Shown here: positions 16,228 through 25,104 of the stretch, one piece after another
Layout: each line of letters begins with the position of its first letter
How positions within the stretch are numbered: the first letter of the stretch is position 1
Assembly: GCF_029968035.1 (NCBI RefSeq)
Contig: NZ_JASCIQ010000051.1
Location: forward strand, 1-57,251
Reading direction: 5' to 3'
DNA: 57,251 nucleotides
From: Streptomyces cavernicola
GTDB taxonomy: Bacteria > Actinomycetota > Actinomycetes > Streptomycetales > Streptomycetaceae
Position numbers and translations under genes: made by a program
Notes under the pieces: generated by a model
Database searches by the model: none
What the model was told of the DNA's origin: nothing
What the model saw: the letters and a program-made list of their open reading frames with translations, nothing else

Positions 16228-18432
16228 TCAGTCGTCCTGCTCGGCCTCCTCGCGGACCTTCGCCGCGAGCTGTGCGGGCATCGGCTCGTGCCGGACGTAA
16301 CTACGGCTGAAACGGCCCGTTCCGTGCGCGAGCGAGCGCAGGTCCACCGCGTACCGGCCGATCTCGATCTCCGGCACCTCGGCCCGTACGAGGGTGCGGC
16401 CGCCTGGCGACTGCTCGGTGCCCACGACGCGGCCGCGCCGCCCCGACAGATCGCTCATCACGGAGCCCACGAACGCGTCGCCGACCAGCACCTGCACCTC
16501 GGCGACGGGTTCGAGCACGTGGATCTTCGTGTCCGCCGCAGCCTCGCGCAGGGCGAGCGCGCCGGCCGTCTGGAACGCCGCGTCGGACGAGTCGACGGAG
16601 TGCGCCTTGCCGTCCAGGAGCGTGACGCGGACGTCGACCAGCGGGCTGCCGCCGATGCCGCGTGCGGCCTGGGTGCGCACGCCCTTCTCCACGGACGCGA
16701 TGAACTGGCGTGGCACGGCGCCGCCGACGACCTTGTCGACGAACTCGACGCCGCTCCCGCCGGGCAGCGGCTCCACCTCGATCTCGCAGATCGCGTACTG
16801 CCCGTGCCCGCCGGACTGCTTCACATGGCGGCCCCGGCCCGCCGCCCTGGCCCCGAAGGTCTCGCGCAGGGCGACGCGGTGCGGCACGACGTCGACCTGG
16901 ACGCCGTAGCGGCTGCGCAGCCGCTCCAGGGCCACGTCCGCGTGCGCCTCGCCCAGGCACCAGAGGACCACCTGGTGGGTGTCCTGGTTCTGCTCCAGAC
17001 GCATCGTCGGGTCCTCGGCCACCAGGCGGGCCAGGCCCTGCGACAGCTTGTCCTCGTCGGGCTTGCTGTGCGCCCTGATCGCCAGCGGAAGCAGCGGGTC
17101 CGGCATGCTCCATGGCTCCATGAGGAGCGGGTTCTCCTTGGCCGAGAGCGTGTCCCCGGTCTCGGCGCGGCTCAGCTTCGCCACACACGCGAGGTCGCCC
17201 GCGATGCAGCGCGTGAGCGTCCGCTGCTGTTTGCCGAACGGAGAGGAGAGGGCGCCGATGCGCTCGTCGACGTCGTGGTCCTCGTGGCCGCGGTCGGCCA
17301 GGCCGTGCCCCGAGACGTGCACCGTGTCGTCGGCGCGCAGCGTCCCGGAGAAGACCCGGACCAGCGAGATCCGGCCCACATAGGGGTCGGACGACGTCTT
17401 CACGACCTCGGCGGCCAGCGGACCGTCCGGGTCGCAGGAAAGCGCCGCACGCGCGGTGCCGTCCGGGGCGGTGACGGCGGGCGTCTCGCGCTCCAGGGGC
17501 GTCGGGAAGCCGCCGGTGATCAGTTCCAGGAGCTCGACCGTGCCGAGGCCCTGCCGGGCGCCCTCGGCCGCTGGGGCCGCGGCGAGCACCGGGTGGAAGA
17601 CGCCGCGTGCCACGGCGCGCTCCAGATCCTGCACCAGGGTCTTGTAGTCGATGGTCTCGCCGCCCAGATAGCGGTCCATGAGGGTCTCGTCCTCGCTCTC
17701 CGCGATGATCCCCTCGATGAGCCGGTTACGGGCCTCGGCGATCCGCGCCTCCTGTGCGCCGTCCGGATCCAGCTCCTTGCGCTCGCCCGAGGCGTAGTCG
17801 AAGACCCGCTGCGAGAGCAGCCCGACCAGACCGGTCACCGGAGCGTGGCCGTCCGGGCCCTCGTCCCCGTACTGCGGCAGATACAGCGGAATCACCGCGT
17901 CCGGGTCGTCTCCGCCGAAGGTCGCCGCGCAGCTGCCGGTCATCGCGGCGAAGTCGGCGCGGGCCGCCTCCAGGTGCGTGACGACGATCGCCCGCGGCAT
18001 GCCCACCGCCGCGCACTCGTCCCACACCATGCGGGTCGCGCCGGTGATGCCCTCCGTGCCCTCGGCGGCCGAGACGACGAAGAGGGCCGCGTCCGCAGCG
18101 CGCAGACCGGCCCTCAACTCGCCCACGAAATCGGCGTATCCGGGGGTGTCGAGCAGATTGATCTTGATGCCGTCCCATTCCACGGGGACCAGGGACAGCT
18201 GGATCGAGCGCTGCTGGCGGTGCTCGATCTCGTCGTAGTCGGACACGGTGCCGCCGTCCTCCACGCGGCCCGCCCGGTTCACCACCCCCGCGGTCAGCGC
18301 GAGGGCCTCCACCAGAGTCGTCTTGCCGGAACCGCTGTGGCCGACCAGCACCACGTTCCGTACGGAGCGGGGGTGGTCGGCCGTGAGTGCTCTGCCGGCG
18401 GCCCCGGTGTGTGCACCTGCTTTGTCGCCCAT
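16228..18432 (-). CDS. Elongation factor G-like GTPase (EF-G2 type)
   Basis: The 734-residue protein has the five-domain EF-G layout. The G domain shows P-loop GHSGSGKTTL (about residues 31-40) and DTPGYADF. Domain II carries YVGRISLVRVFSGTL, and domains III-V include HVKQSGGHGQYA and a C-terminal VLEPVAEVQVLVGDAFVG-VMSDLSGRRG block. The G4 motif is VTHLE where classical EF-G has NKMD. It is a second, divergent EF-G whose function is not established (it is not the main fusA of the rpsL operon). Start ATG 18432 has GGGAGG 6 nt upstream. Confidence 0.88.
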   Translation of the reverse strand: MGDKAGAHTGAAGRALTADHPRSVRNVVLVGHSGSGKTTLVEALALTAGVVNRAGRVEDGGTVSDYDEIEHRQQRSIQLSLVPVEWDGIKINLLDTPGYADFVGELRAGLRAADAALFVVSAAEGTEGITGATRMVWDECAAVGMPRAIVVTHLEAARADFAAMTGSCAATFGGDDPDAVIPLYLPQYGDEGPDGHAPVTGLVGLLSQRVFDYASGERKELDPDGAQEARIAEARNRLIEGIIAESEDETLMDRYLGGETIDYKTLVQDLERAVARGVFHPVLAAAPAAEGARQGLGTVELLELITGGFPTPLERETPAVTAPDGTARAALSCDPDGPLAAEVVKTSSDPYVGRISLVRVFSGTLRADDTVHVSGHGLADRGHEDHDVDERIGALSSPFGKQQRTLTRCIAGDLACVAKLSRAETGDTLSAKENPLLMEPWSMPDPLLPLAIRAHSKPDEDKLSQGLARLVAEDPTMRLEQNQDTHQVVLWCLGEAHADVALERLRSRYGVQVDVVPHRVALRETFGARAAGRGRHVKQSGGHGQYAICEIEVEPLPGGSGVEFVDKVVGGAVPRQFIASVEKGVRTQAARGIGGSPLVDVRVTLLDGKAHSVDSSDAAFQTAGALALREAAADTKIHVLEPVAEVQVLVGDAFVGSVMSDLSGRRGRVVGTEQSPGGRTLVRAEVPEIEIGRYAVDLRSLAHGTGRFSRSYVRHEPMPAQLAAKVREEAEQDD

Positions 18433-18721
18433 GCTGTGCCTCCCGAAGGCTCCCGATTCGCTGCACGGTGAGGGGAGAGGGCGCGGACACGCTGGGGACC
18501 GCATGTGCCGGCGGCTCCGACGACGCCCGCGGTGTCCTTCGAGCTTTCCACTCGCTTCACGGTGCGTCCATACGTCGTACGAGATCGCGGCGGCACGGGA
18601 GACGCGCGGGGGACCCGAGGGGCTCACGAGGTGGAGCGACAGGGTCCGTGGCTACGATGGGGCGGCCGGTGGCCGCAGGGGTCGCGCGGCCCGCCACTCC
18701 CCTTGGGAAGGCTTCAAGGCC

Positions 18722-19501
18722 ATGCTGAACAAGTACGCGCGTGCGTTTTTCACGCGTGTCCTCACACCGTTCGCCGCGTTTCTGCTCCGCCGGGGAGTCA
18801 GCCCGGACGCGGTCACGCTGATCGGCACGGCAGGTGTCGTGGCGGGTGCACTGGTCTTCTTCCCCCGGGGCGAGTTCTTCTGGGGCACGATCGTCATCAC
18901 GCTGTTCGTGTTCTCCGACCTGGTCGACGGGAACATGGCCCGGCAGGCGGGCATCTCCAGCCGCTGGGGCGCCTTCCTCGACTCCACGCTCGACCGGGTC
19001 GCGGACGGCGCGATCTTCGGCGGCTTCGCGCTCTGGTACGCGGGCCGGGGCGACAGCGACATGATGTGCGCGGTGTCCATCTTCTGCCTGGCCAGCGGGC
19101 AGGTCGTCTCGTACACGAAGGCGCGCGGTGAGTCGATCGGCCTGCCCGTCGCGGTGAACGGCCTGATCGAGCGGGCCGAGCGGCTTGTCATCTCCCTGGT
19201 CGCGGCAGGTCTGGCCGGACTGCACGCCTTCGGGGTGCCCGGCATCGACGTGCTGCTGCCGATCGCCCTGTGGATCGTCGCCGTCGGCAGCGCCGTGACC
19301 CTCGGCCAGCGCGTCGTGACCGTACGCCGGGAGTCCGCCGAGGCGGATGCGGCGGCGGAGCCCGCGGACGGGGCGCCCGACGCGACCGACGCGGAGCCGA
19401 AAACAGGCACAGGCGAGACTGGCACCAGTGGGACGAAAACCGCCACAGAAGACGTAGAGCCGAGCGGCAGCCCGGCACGGGGGAGCGAGGCCACGTCATG
19501 A
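18722..19501 (+). CDS. pgsA: Phosphatidylinositol (phosphate) synthase, CDP-alcohol phosphatidyltransferase
   Basis: The 259-residue membrane enzyme joins CDP-diacylglycerol with inositol (phosphate), the first step to phosphatidylinositol and its mannosides. The CDP-alcohol phosphotransferase signature D-x2-DG-x2-AR-x8-G-x3-D-x3-D is complete (D66, D69, G70, A73, R74, G83, D87, D91) between transmembrane helices. About six helices are predicted up to residue 200. The last about 55 residues are an Ala/Glu/Asp/Thr-rich disordered tail that is not part of the fold. The stop overlaps the acyltransferase start (ATGA), giving a pgsA-acyltransferase-pimA operon as in mycobacteria. Confidence 0.93.
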   Translation: MLNKYARAFFTRVLTPFAAFLLRRGVSPDAVTLIGTAGVVAGALVFFPRGEFFWGTIVITLFVFSDLVDGNMARQAGISSRWGAFLDSTLDRVADGAIFGGFALWYAGRGDSDMMCAVSIFCLASGQVVSYTKARGESIGLPVAVNGLIERAERLVISLVAAGLAGLHAFGVPGIDVLLPIALWIVAVGSAVTLGQRVVTVRRESAEADAAAEPADGAPDATDAEPKTGTGETGTSGTKTATEDVEPSGSPARGSEATS

Positions 19502-20451
19502 GCAACGCACAGGAGAGACTCACCGACGCCCTGTACGGGCTCGGCTGGTCCGCGGTGAAGAAGCTCCCCGAGCCCGTCGCCGTCCGCCTCGGGCGCACCA
19601 TCGCAGACATCGCGTGGAAGCGCCGCGGCAAGGGCGTCCAGCGCCTGGAGGCCAACTACGCGCGCGTGGTGCCGGATGCGAGTCAGGAACACCTCGCCGC
19701 CCTGTCCAAGGCGGGCATGCGCTCGTACATGCGCTACTGGATGGAGTCCTTCCGGCTGCCCGCCTGGAGCGAGGACCGCATAAAGAACGGCTTCACGCCG
19801 AAGGACGTGCACTACCTGACGGACGGCCTGGCCTCCGACAAGGGCGTCATCCTCGCCCTGCCCCACCTTGCCAACTGGGACCTCGCGGGCGCCTGGGTCA
19901 CCACCAAGCTGGAGACCCCGTTCACCACCGTCCAGGAGCGGCTCAAGCCGGAGTCCCTGTACGACCGGTTCGTGGCCTACCGGGGCAGCCTCGGCATGGA
20001 GGTCCTGCCGCACACCGGCGGCTCCGCCTTCGGCACCCTGGCCCGCAGGCTCCGCGCGGGCGGCCTGGTCTGCCTCGTCGCCGACCGGGACCTGTCCGCA
20101 TCCGGCGTCGAGGTCAAGTTCTTCGGCGAGACCACGCGCATGCCGGCAGGCCCCGCGATCCTCGCCCAGCAGACCGGCGCGCTGCTCCTGCCCGTCACTC
20201 TCTGGTACGACGAGAGCGCCGTCATGAAGGGCCGGGTCCACCCGCCCGTCGACGTACCGGAGACAGGCACACGGGACGAGAAGACGTCTGTCATGACACA
20301 GGCGCTGGCCGACGCCTTCGCCACCGGTATCGCCGACCACCCGGAGGACTGGCACATGCTGCAACGGCTGTGGCTCGCCGACCTGGACCCCGCCAAGGCG
20401 CCCGACGGGTCCACGGCCTCGACGGCCTCCACGGCCGAGGTGACCGAGTGA
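19498..20451 (+). CDS. Phosphatidylinositol mannoside acyltransferase (LpxL/HtrB family)
   Basis: The 317-residue protein belongs to the LpxL/HtrB lysophospholipid acyltransferase superfamily. The catalytic H-x4-D box reads HLANWD in VILALPHLANWDLAG (about residue 122). A second block, LVADRDLSASGVEVKFFGE with RMPAGPAIL, lines the acceptor site. Wedged between pgsA and pimA with overlapping codons on both sides, it most likely acylates the mannose of PIM1/PIM2 at the inner membrane face, like mycobacterial PatA. The last about 25 residues are Thr/Ala-rich and dispensable-looking. Confidence 0.88.
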   Translation: MSNAQERLTDALYGLGWSAVKKLPEPVAVRLGRTIADIAWKRRGKGVQRLEANYARVVPDASQEHLAALSKAGMRSYMRYWMESFRLPAWSEDRIKNGFTPKDVHYLTDGLASDKGVILALPHLANWDLAGAWVTTKLETPFTTVQERLKPESLYDRFVAYRGSLGMEVLPHTGGSAFGTLARRLRAGGLVCLVADRDLSASGVEVKFFGETTRMPAGPAILAQQTGALLLPVTLWYDESAVMKGRVHPPVDVPETGTRDEKTSVMTQALADAFATGIADHPEDWHMLQRLWLADLDPAKAPDGSTASTASTAEVTE

Positions 20452-21608
20452 AGATCGGCATCGTCTGTCCGTACTCCTGGGACGTGCCGGGCGGCGTCCA
20501 GTTCCACATCCGCGACCTCGCCGAGCACCTCATCCGGTGGGGCCACGAGGTATCCGTCCTCGCACCCGCCGACGACGACACTCCGCTTCCGCCGTACGTG
20601 GTCTCCGCGGGGCGTGCTGTTCCGGTGCCGTACAACGGCTCCGTGGCGCGGCTGAACTTCGGATTCCTGTCCGCCGCGCGGGTGCGGCGCTGGCTGCACG
20701 ACGGCACCTTCGACGTCATCCACATCCACGAACCGGCCTCGCCCTCGCTCGGCCTGCTCACCTGCTGGGCAGCGCAGGGGCCGATCGTCGCGACGTTCCA
20801 CACCTCGAACCCGCGCTCACGCGCGATGATCGCGGCGTACCCGATCCTGCAGCCCGCACTGGAGAAGATCAGCGCGCGGATCGCGGTCAGCGAGTACGCG
20901 CGCCGGACCCTGGTCGAGCACCTCGGCGGCGACGCGGTCACGATCCCCAACGGCGTCGACGTCGACTTCTTCGCCAAGGCCGAGCCGAAGCCCGAGTGGC
21001 AGGGCGACACCATCGGGTTCATCGGGCGCATCGACGAGCCGCGCAAGGGTCTGCCGGTCCTGATGAAGGCGCTGCCCCGGATTCTGCAGGAGCGCCCGCA
21101 GACCCGTCTGCTCGTCGCAGGCCGCGGTGACGAGGAGGAGGCCGTCGCGACCCTGCCGCTCGACATGCGCTCGCGCGTGGAGTTCCTCGGCATGGTCAGC
21201 GACGAGGACAAGGCCCGCCTGCTGCGCAGCGTCGACGTGTACGTGGCGCCCAACACGGGCGGCGAGAGCTTCGGGATCATCCTCGTAGAGGCGCTCTCCG
21301 CGGGCGCGCCCGTGCTCGCCTCCGACCTCGACGCCTTCGCCCAGGTCCTCGACCAGGGCGCGGCGGGCGAGCTGTTCGCCAACGAGGACGCCGACGCGCT
21401 CGCGGACGCCGCCCTGCGCCTCCTCGGCGACCCCGCACGCCGGGACGGGCTGCGCGAGCGCGGCAGCGCCCACGTCCGCCGCTTCGACTGGTCGACGGTC
21501 GGCGCCGACATCCTCGCGGTGTACGAGACGGTGACGGACGGCGCGGCATCGGTCGCCGCCGACGAACGCACGGGGCTGCGGGCCCGGTTCGGGCTGGCCA
21601 GGGACTGA
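20448..21608 (+). CDS. pimA: Phosphatidylinositol alpha-mannosyltransferase
   Basis: The 386-residue GT-B enzyme (glycosyltransferase family 4) transfers mannose from GDP-mannose to phosphatidylinositol at the cytoplasmic face. The N-terminal VCPYSWDVPGGVQFHI carries the GGV loop of PimA. IHIHEPASPS and ATFHTSNPRS lie in the acceptor half, and FIGRIDEPRKGL plus NTGGESFGIILVEALSAG form the nucleotide-sugar site with the E-x7-E motif. The GTG start overlaps the acyltransferase stop (GTGA), fixing the start and showing translational coupling. Confidence 0.93.
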   Translation: MKIGIVCPYSWDVPGGVQFHIRDLAEHLIRWGHEVSVLAPADDDTPLPPYVVSAGRAVPVPYNGSVARLNFGFLSAARVRRWLHDGTFDVIHIHEPASPSLGLLTCWAAQGPIVATFHTSNPRSRAMIAAYPILQPALEKISARIAVSEYARRTLVEHLGGDAVTIPNGVDVDFFAKAEPKPEWQGDTIGFIGRIDEPRKGLPVLMKALPRILQERPQTRLLVAGRGDEEEAVATLPLDMRSRVEFLGMVSDEDKARLLRSVDVYVAPNTGGESFGIILVEALSAGAPVLASDLDAFAQVLDQGAAGELFANEDADALADAALRLLGDPARRDGLRERGSAHVRRFDWSTVGADILAVYETVTDGAASVAADERTGLRARFGLARD

Positions 21609-21629
21609 CTTCGGGCCGCCGGACCGGCG

Positions 21630-21652
21630 TTGTCAGTGGCGCGTCCTAGCCT
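21630..21652 (+). promoter_or_regulatory. RecA-NDp/PafBC-type DNA-damage promoter of a relic gene
   Basis: TTGTCAGTGGC (21630-21640), six bases, then TAGCCT (21647-21652) matches the LexA-independent damage promoter TTGTCRGTG-N8-TANNNT. The -10 end lies 7 nt before the ATG at 21659, so the transcript would be leaderless. It has the same boxes as the ruvC promoter at 25153. Confidence 0.8.
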
Positions 21653-21658
21653 TCAGGC

Positions 21659-21960
21659 ATGCAGCTGATCCACGGCGGCCGGACCGCCTCCGACTCCGCC
21701 CCGCCGCCCCATCGGCGGACTGCCGCTCGTGCCCGCCGAGTTCGGCCGGCCGCTGTGCGCGGAGTGCGAGGGAGCCCTGCGGTTCGTGGCCCAACTCCCG
21801 TTCGGCGACGGTACGACGATGCGCCCATGACGTGCGTCGCCTCGCTCGACGAGGGGCACGACACCCGCACAGTGGCCAACTGCCCTGGCGGCGGCCGGAG
21901 TTGTGTCTTCCGCTGTCTGCCCGGCGAAGAGGCGGCGCCCCGTCAGCCGTGCGGGCGGCC
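21659..21960 (+). pseudogene. Broken gene, possibly YwqG/DUF1963-like, behind a DNA-damage promoter
   Basis: From the leaderless ATG the frame reads MQLIHGGRTASDSAPP. A one-base shift near 21710 then opens a better protein sequence, PIGGLPLVPAEFGRPLCAEC then EGALRFVAQLPFGDG, before a stop at 21828-21830. This GGLPL...CxxC...RFVAQLP pattern resembles the start of YwqG/DUF1963-like proteins. Downstream, cysteine-rich sequence in another frame (to about 21960) may be the decayed remainder. The 3' limit is approximate. Because the promoter is intact, a sequencing indel is an alternative explanation. Confidence 0.5.
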
Positions 21961-22004
21961 GTCACGAAGTCCGCCACAGCCGCGCACGGGTAGCCTTTCC
22001 GCCC

Positions 22005-22550
22005 GTGACCTCCACTTTGATCTGGATCGCGGTAGCCCTCTTCGCGATCGGCCTCTACCTGAGCTGGACGGCCGGCCGCCTCGACCGGCTGCACGCGCGC
22101 ATCGACGCCGCCCGCGCCGCCCTCGACGCGCAACTGCTGCGCCGAGCGTCGGTCGCCCAGGAACTCGCCACCTCGGGGGTCCTCGATCCAGCGGCCTCGA
22201 TCGTGCTGTACGAAGCGGCGCACGCGGCCCGGCAGGCGGAGGAGGAACAGCGCGAGGTCGCCGAGAGCGAGCTCAGCCAGGCCCTGCGGGCGATCTTCGC
22301 GGACCCCGGGCAGATGGACGTCGTGCGCGAGGCCCCCGGCGGCGAGGAGGCGGCGAACGAACTCGCCCAGGCCGTCCGCAGGGTGCCCATGGCCCGCCGC
22401 TTCCACAACGACGCCGTACGCGCGGCCCGTGCCCTGCGCAGGCACCGCAAGGTCAGGTGGTTCCGGCTCGCCGGGCACGCACCGTTCCCGATGGCCTTCG
22501 AGATGGACGACGAACCGCCTACGGCCCTCGCGGACCGCCCCACCTCGTAG
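22005..22550 (+). CDS. LemA-like single-pass membrane protein
   Basis: The 181-residue protein begins with one transmembrane helix (residues 3-20, LIWIAVALFAIGLYLSW). An alpha-helical, Ala/Arg/Glu-rich coiled region follows, then ARRFHNDAVRAARALRRHRKVRWFRLAGHAPFPMAFEMDD. The RRFxNDAV block resembles the C-terminal signature of LemA proteins, whose function is unclear. TAGCCT at 21991-21996 places the transcription start next to GTG 22005, so it is probably leaderless. It lies between the relic gene and pdxS. Confidence 0.65.
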   Translation: MTSTLIWIAVALFAIGLYLSWTAGRLDRLHARIDAARAALDAQLLRRASVAQELATSGVLDPAASIVLYEAAHAARQAEEEQREVAESELSQALRAIFADPGQMDVVREAPGGEEAANELAQAVRRVPMARRFHNDAVRAARALRRHRKVRWFRLAGHAPFPMAFEMDDEPPTALADRPTS

Positions 22551-22592
22551 ACGCCTCGTACTCCCGTCGCAAGACGCCTCGCCTTCAGGTTG

Positions 22593-22681
22593 TAGTCCAC
22601 CTCGTCCTGCGGTTCTGTGGCCGTCCGGGGAAAAATGAGCCACCGCCTCACCATTGGCCCTTGTTGCGGCCTGAAGTGGAC
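22593..22681. promoter_or_regulatory. Candidate PdxR-like operator pair upstream of pdxS
   Basis: GTGGACTA (minus strand, 22600-22593) and AAGTGGAC (plus strand, 22674-22681) both resemble the actinobacterial PdxR motif AAAGTGGW(T)CTA reported for Corynebacterium. They face in opposite directions across about 75 bp of the pdxS leader. No pdxR gene is in the window. Confidence 0.3.
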
Positions 22682-22729
22682 GGTTGGCTCTGAGGAGCAA
22701 GATTCCCCTTCACTCCAGTGAGGTCACCC

Positions 22730-23656
22730 GTGTCCAGCACGCCCACCACCAGCACCCAGCAGGCCACCGACACCCCTGCGACCGGCACCGCGCGCGTGAA
22801 GCGCGGCATGGCCGAGCAGCTCAAGGGCGGCGTGATCATGGACGTGGTCACCCCGGAGCAGGCGAAGATCGCCGAGGACGCCGGCGCCGTCGCCGTCATG
22901 GCCCTGGAGCGGGTGCCCGCCGACATCCGCAAGGACGGCGGCGTGGCCCGGATGTCCGACCCGGACATGATCGAGGGCATCATCGAGGCCGTCTCCATCC
23001 CGGTCATGGCCAAGTCCCGCATCGGCCACTTCGTCGAGGCTCAGGTCCTGCAGTCGCTCGGCGTGGACTACATCGACGAGTCCGAGGTCCTGACCCCGGC
23101 CGACGAGGTCAACCACAGCGACAAGTTCGCCTTCACCACCCCCTTCGTCTGCGGCGCCACCAACCTGGGCGAGGCCCTGCGCCGCATCGCCGAGGGCGCG
23201 GCCATGATCCGCTCGAAGGGCGAGGCCGGCACCGGCAACGTCGTCGAGGCCGTCCGCCACATGCGCCAGATCAAGAACGAGATCGCCCGCCTGCGCGGCT
23301 ACGACAACAACGAGCTGTACGCCGCCGCCAAGGAGCTGCGCGCCCCGTACGAGCTGGTCAAGGAGGTCGCCGAGCTCGGCAAGCTGCCGGTCGTGCTGTT
23401 CTCCGCCGGTGGCGTCGCCACCCCGGCCGACGCCGCCCTGATGCGCCAGCTCGGCGCCGAGGGCGTCTTCGTCGGCTCCGGCATCTTCAAGTCCGGCGAC
23501 CCGGCCAAGCGCGCCGCCGCCATCGTGAAGGCCACCACCTTCTACGACGACCCAAAGATCATCGCCGACGCCTCCCGCAACCTGGGCGAGGCCATGGTCG
23601 GCATCAACTGCGACGAGCTCCCCGAGACCGAGCGCTACGCGAAGCGCGGCTGGTAA
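22730..23656 (+). CDS. pdxS: Pyridoxal 5'-phosphate synthase, synthase subunit
   Basis: The 308-residue TIM barrel makes PLP from ribose 5-phosphate, glyceraldehyde 3-phosphate and ammonia. Recognisable blocks are KRGMAEQLKGGVIMDVV, the lysine in VMALERVPADIRKDGGVARM, the second active lysine in IPVMAKSRIGHFVEAQ, and the phosphate loop GTGNVVEAVRHMR. GTG 22730 has GAGG 6 nt upstream; an in-frame GTG at 22718 is possible. A Thr/Gln-rich 20-residue N-terminal extension precedes the barrel. PdxT follows after 5 nt and supplies ammonia. Confidence 0.97.
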   Translation: MSSTPTTSTQQATDTPATGTARVKRGMAEQLKGGVIMDVVTPEQAKIAEDAGAVAVMALERVPADIRKDGGVARMSDPDMIEGIIEAVSIPVMAKSRIGHFVEAQVLQSLGVDYIDESEVLTPADEVNHSDKFAFTTPFVCGATNLGEALRRIAEGAAMIRSKGEAGTGNVVEAVRHMRQIKNEIARLRGYDNNELYAAAKELRAPYELVKEVAELGKLPVVLFSAGGVATPADAALMRQLGAEGVFVGSGIFKSGDPAKRAAAIVKATTFYDDPKIIADASRNLGEAMVGINCDELPETERYAKRGW

Positions 23657-23661
23657 CACCC

Positions 23662-24261
23662 ATGAACACCCCTGTGATCGGCGTCCTGGCCCTCCAGGGC
23701 GACGTACGGGAGCACCTCATCGCCCTGGCCGCGGCAGACGCCGTGGCCAGGCCGGTGCGGCGCCCCGAGGAGCTGGCCGAGGTCGACGGACTCGTCATCC
23801 CCGGCGGCGAATCCACCACGATCTCCAAGCTGGCCGAACTCTTCGGCCTCGCGGAGCCGCTGCGCGAGCACATCAGGAACGGCCTGCCGGTCTACGGCAG
23901 CTGCGCCGGGCTGATCATGCTCGCCGACAAGATCCTCGACCCGCGCTCCGGCCAGGAGACGTTCGGCGGCATCGACATGATCGTGCGCCGTAACGCTTTC
24001 GGGCGGCAGAACGAGTCGTTCGAGGCGACCGTCGAGGTGGCCGGGGTCGGCGGCGTGGAGGGCGTCTTCATCCGCGCCCCCTGGGTCGAGTCGGTCGGCG
24101 CGGCCGCCGAGGTGCTCGCCGAACACGACGGCCACATCGTCGCCGTGCGCCAGGGCAGCGCCCTCGCGACCTCCTTCCACCCGGAGCTCACCGGTGACCA
24201 CCGGGTCCACGAGCTGTTCGTGGAGATGGTGCGGGAGAAGCACACGGCAGGGTCCCGGTAG
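23662..24261 (+). CDS. pdxT: Pyridoxal 5'-phosphate synthase, glutaminase subunit
   Basis: The 199-residue class I glutamine amidotransferase feeds ammonia to PdxS. Its triad is C81 in YGSCAGLIML with H173 and E175 in SFHPELTGDH, and the oxyanion strand is GGESTTISKL (48-57). It lies 5 nt after pdxS, a two-gene complex as in most bacteria lacking the deoxyxylulose route. YebC follows after 48 nt. Confidence 0.96.
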   Translation: MNTPVIGVLALQGDVREHLIALAAADAVARPVRRPEELAEVDGLVIPGGESTTISKLAELFGLAEPLREHIRNGLPVYGSCAGLIMLADKILDPRSGQETFGGIDMIVRRNAFGRQNESFEATVEVAGVGGVEGVFIRAPWVESVGAAAEVLAEHDGHIVAVRQGSALATSFHPELTGDHRVHELFVEMVREKHTAGSR

Positions 24262-24309
24262 GATCTCTGTCGTTCGTACAGAGATTGGTTACGCGAAGGA
24301 GACAGGCAG

Positions 24310-25062
24310 ATGTCCGGCCACTCTAAATGGGCCACGACGAAGCACAAGAAAGCCGTGATCGATGCCAAGCGCGGCAAGCTCTTCGCGAAGCTGATCAAGA
24401 ACATCGAGGTCGCAGCGCGAATGGGCGGCGTCGACATCGAGGGCAACCCGACCCTCTACGACGCCATTCAGAAGGCCAAGAAGCAGTCGGTTCCGAACAA
24501 GAACATCGACTCGGCCGTCAAGCGCGGCGGCGGCCTCGAAGCAGGCGGCGCCGACTACGAGACGATCATGTACGAGGGCTACGGCCCCAACGGCGTGGCC
24601 GTCTACATCGAGTGCCTCACCGACAACCGCAACCGCGCGGCGTCCGACGTCCGCGTCGCGATGACCCGCAACGGCGGCTCGATGGCCGACCCGGGCTCGG
24701 TGTCGTACCTCTTCAACCGCAAGGGCGTCGTCATCGTCAACAAGGGCGAGCTGGGCGAGGACGACGTCCTCGGCGCGGTCCTGGACGCGGGCGCCGAGGA
24801 AGTCAACGACCTCGGTGAGAAGTTCGAGGTCGTCAGCGAGGCCACCGACCTGGTCGCGGTCCGCACCGCCCTGGTCGACGCGGGCATCGACTACGACTCG
24901 GCCGAGGCCAACTTCCTGCCCACCATGCAGATCGAGCTGGACGAGGAGGGCGCGCGGAAGATGTTCAAGCTCATCGACGCCCTCGAGGACAGCGACGACG
25001 TCCAGAACGTCTTCGCCAACTTCGACGTCTCGGACGAGGTCATGGAGAAGGTCGACGCCTGA
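24310..25062 (+). CDS. yebC: YebC/PmpR-family protein
   Basis: The 250-residue protein begins with the invariant MSGHSKWATTKHKKAVIDAK and keeps the three-domain YebC fold, with GYGPNGVAVYIECLTDN in the middle and FLPTMQIELDEE near the end. YebC proteins were annotated as transcription regulators; more recent work links them to ribosomal translation of proline-rich stretches. GAAGGAGA lies upstream of the ATG. Position between pdxT and ruvC is the usual actinobacterial order, but a terminator and a separate promoter lie before ruvC. Confidence 0.93.
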   Translation: MSGHSKWATTKHKKAVIDAKRGKLFAKLIKNIEVAARMGGVDIEGNPTLYDAIQKAKKQSVPNKNIDSAVKRGGGLEAGGADYETIMYEGYGPNGVAVYIECLTDNRNRAASDVRVAMTRNGGSMADPGSVSYLFNRKGVVIVNKGELGEDDVLGAVLDAGAEEVNDLGEKFEVVSEATDLVAVRTALVDAGIDYDSAEANFLPTMQIELDEEGARKMFKLIDALEDSDDVQNVFANFDVSDEVMEKVDA

Positions 25063-25104
25063 GCGCGCGCACTGCGCGTCGCACGGCGAACTCCGCTGCA
25101 CGGC

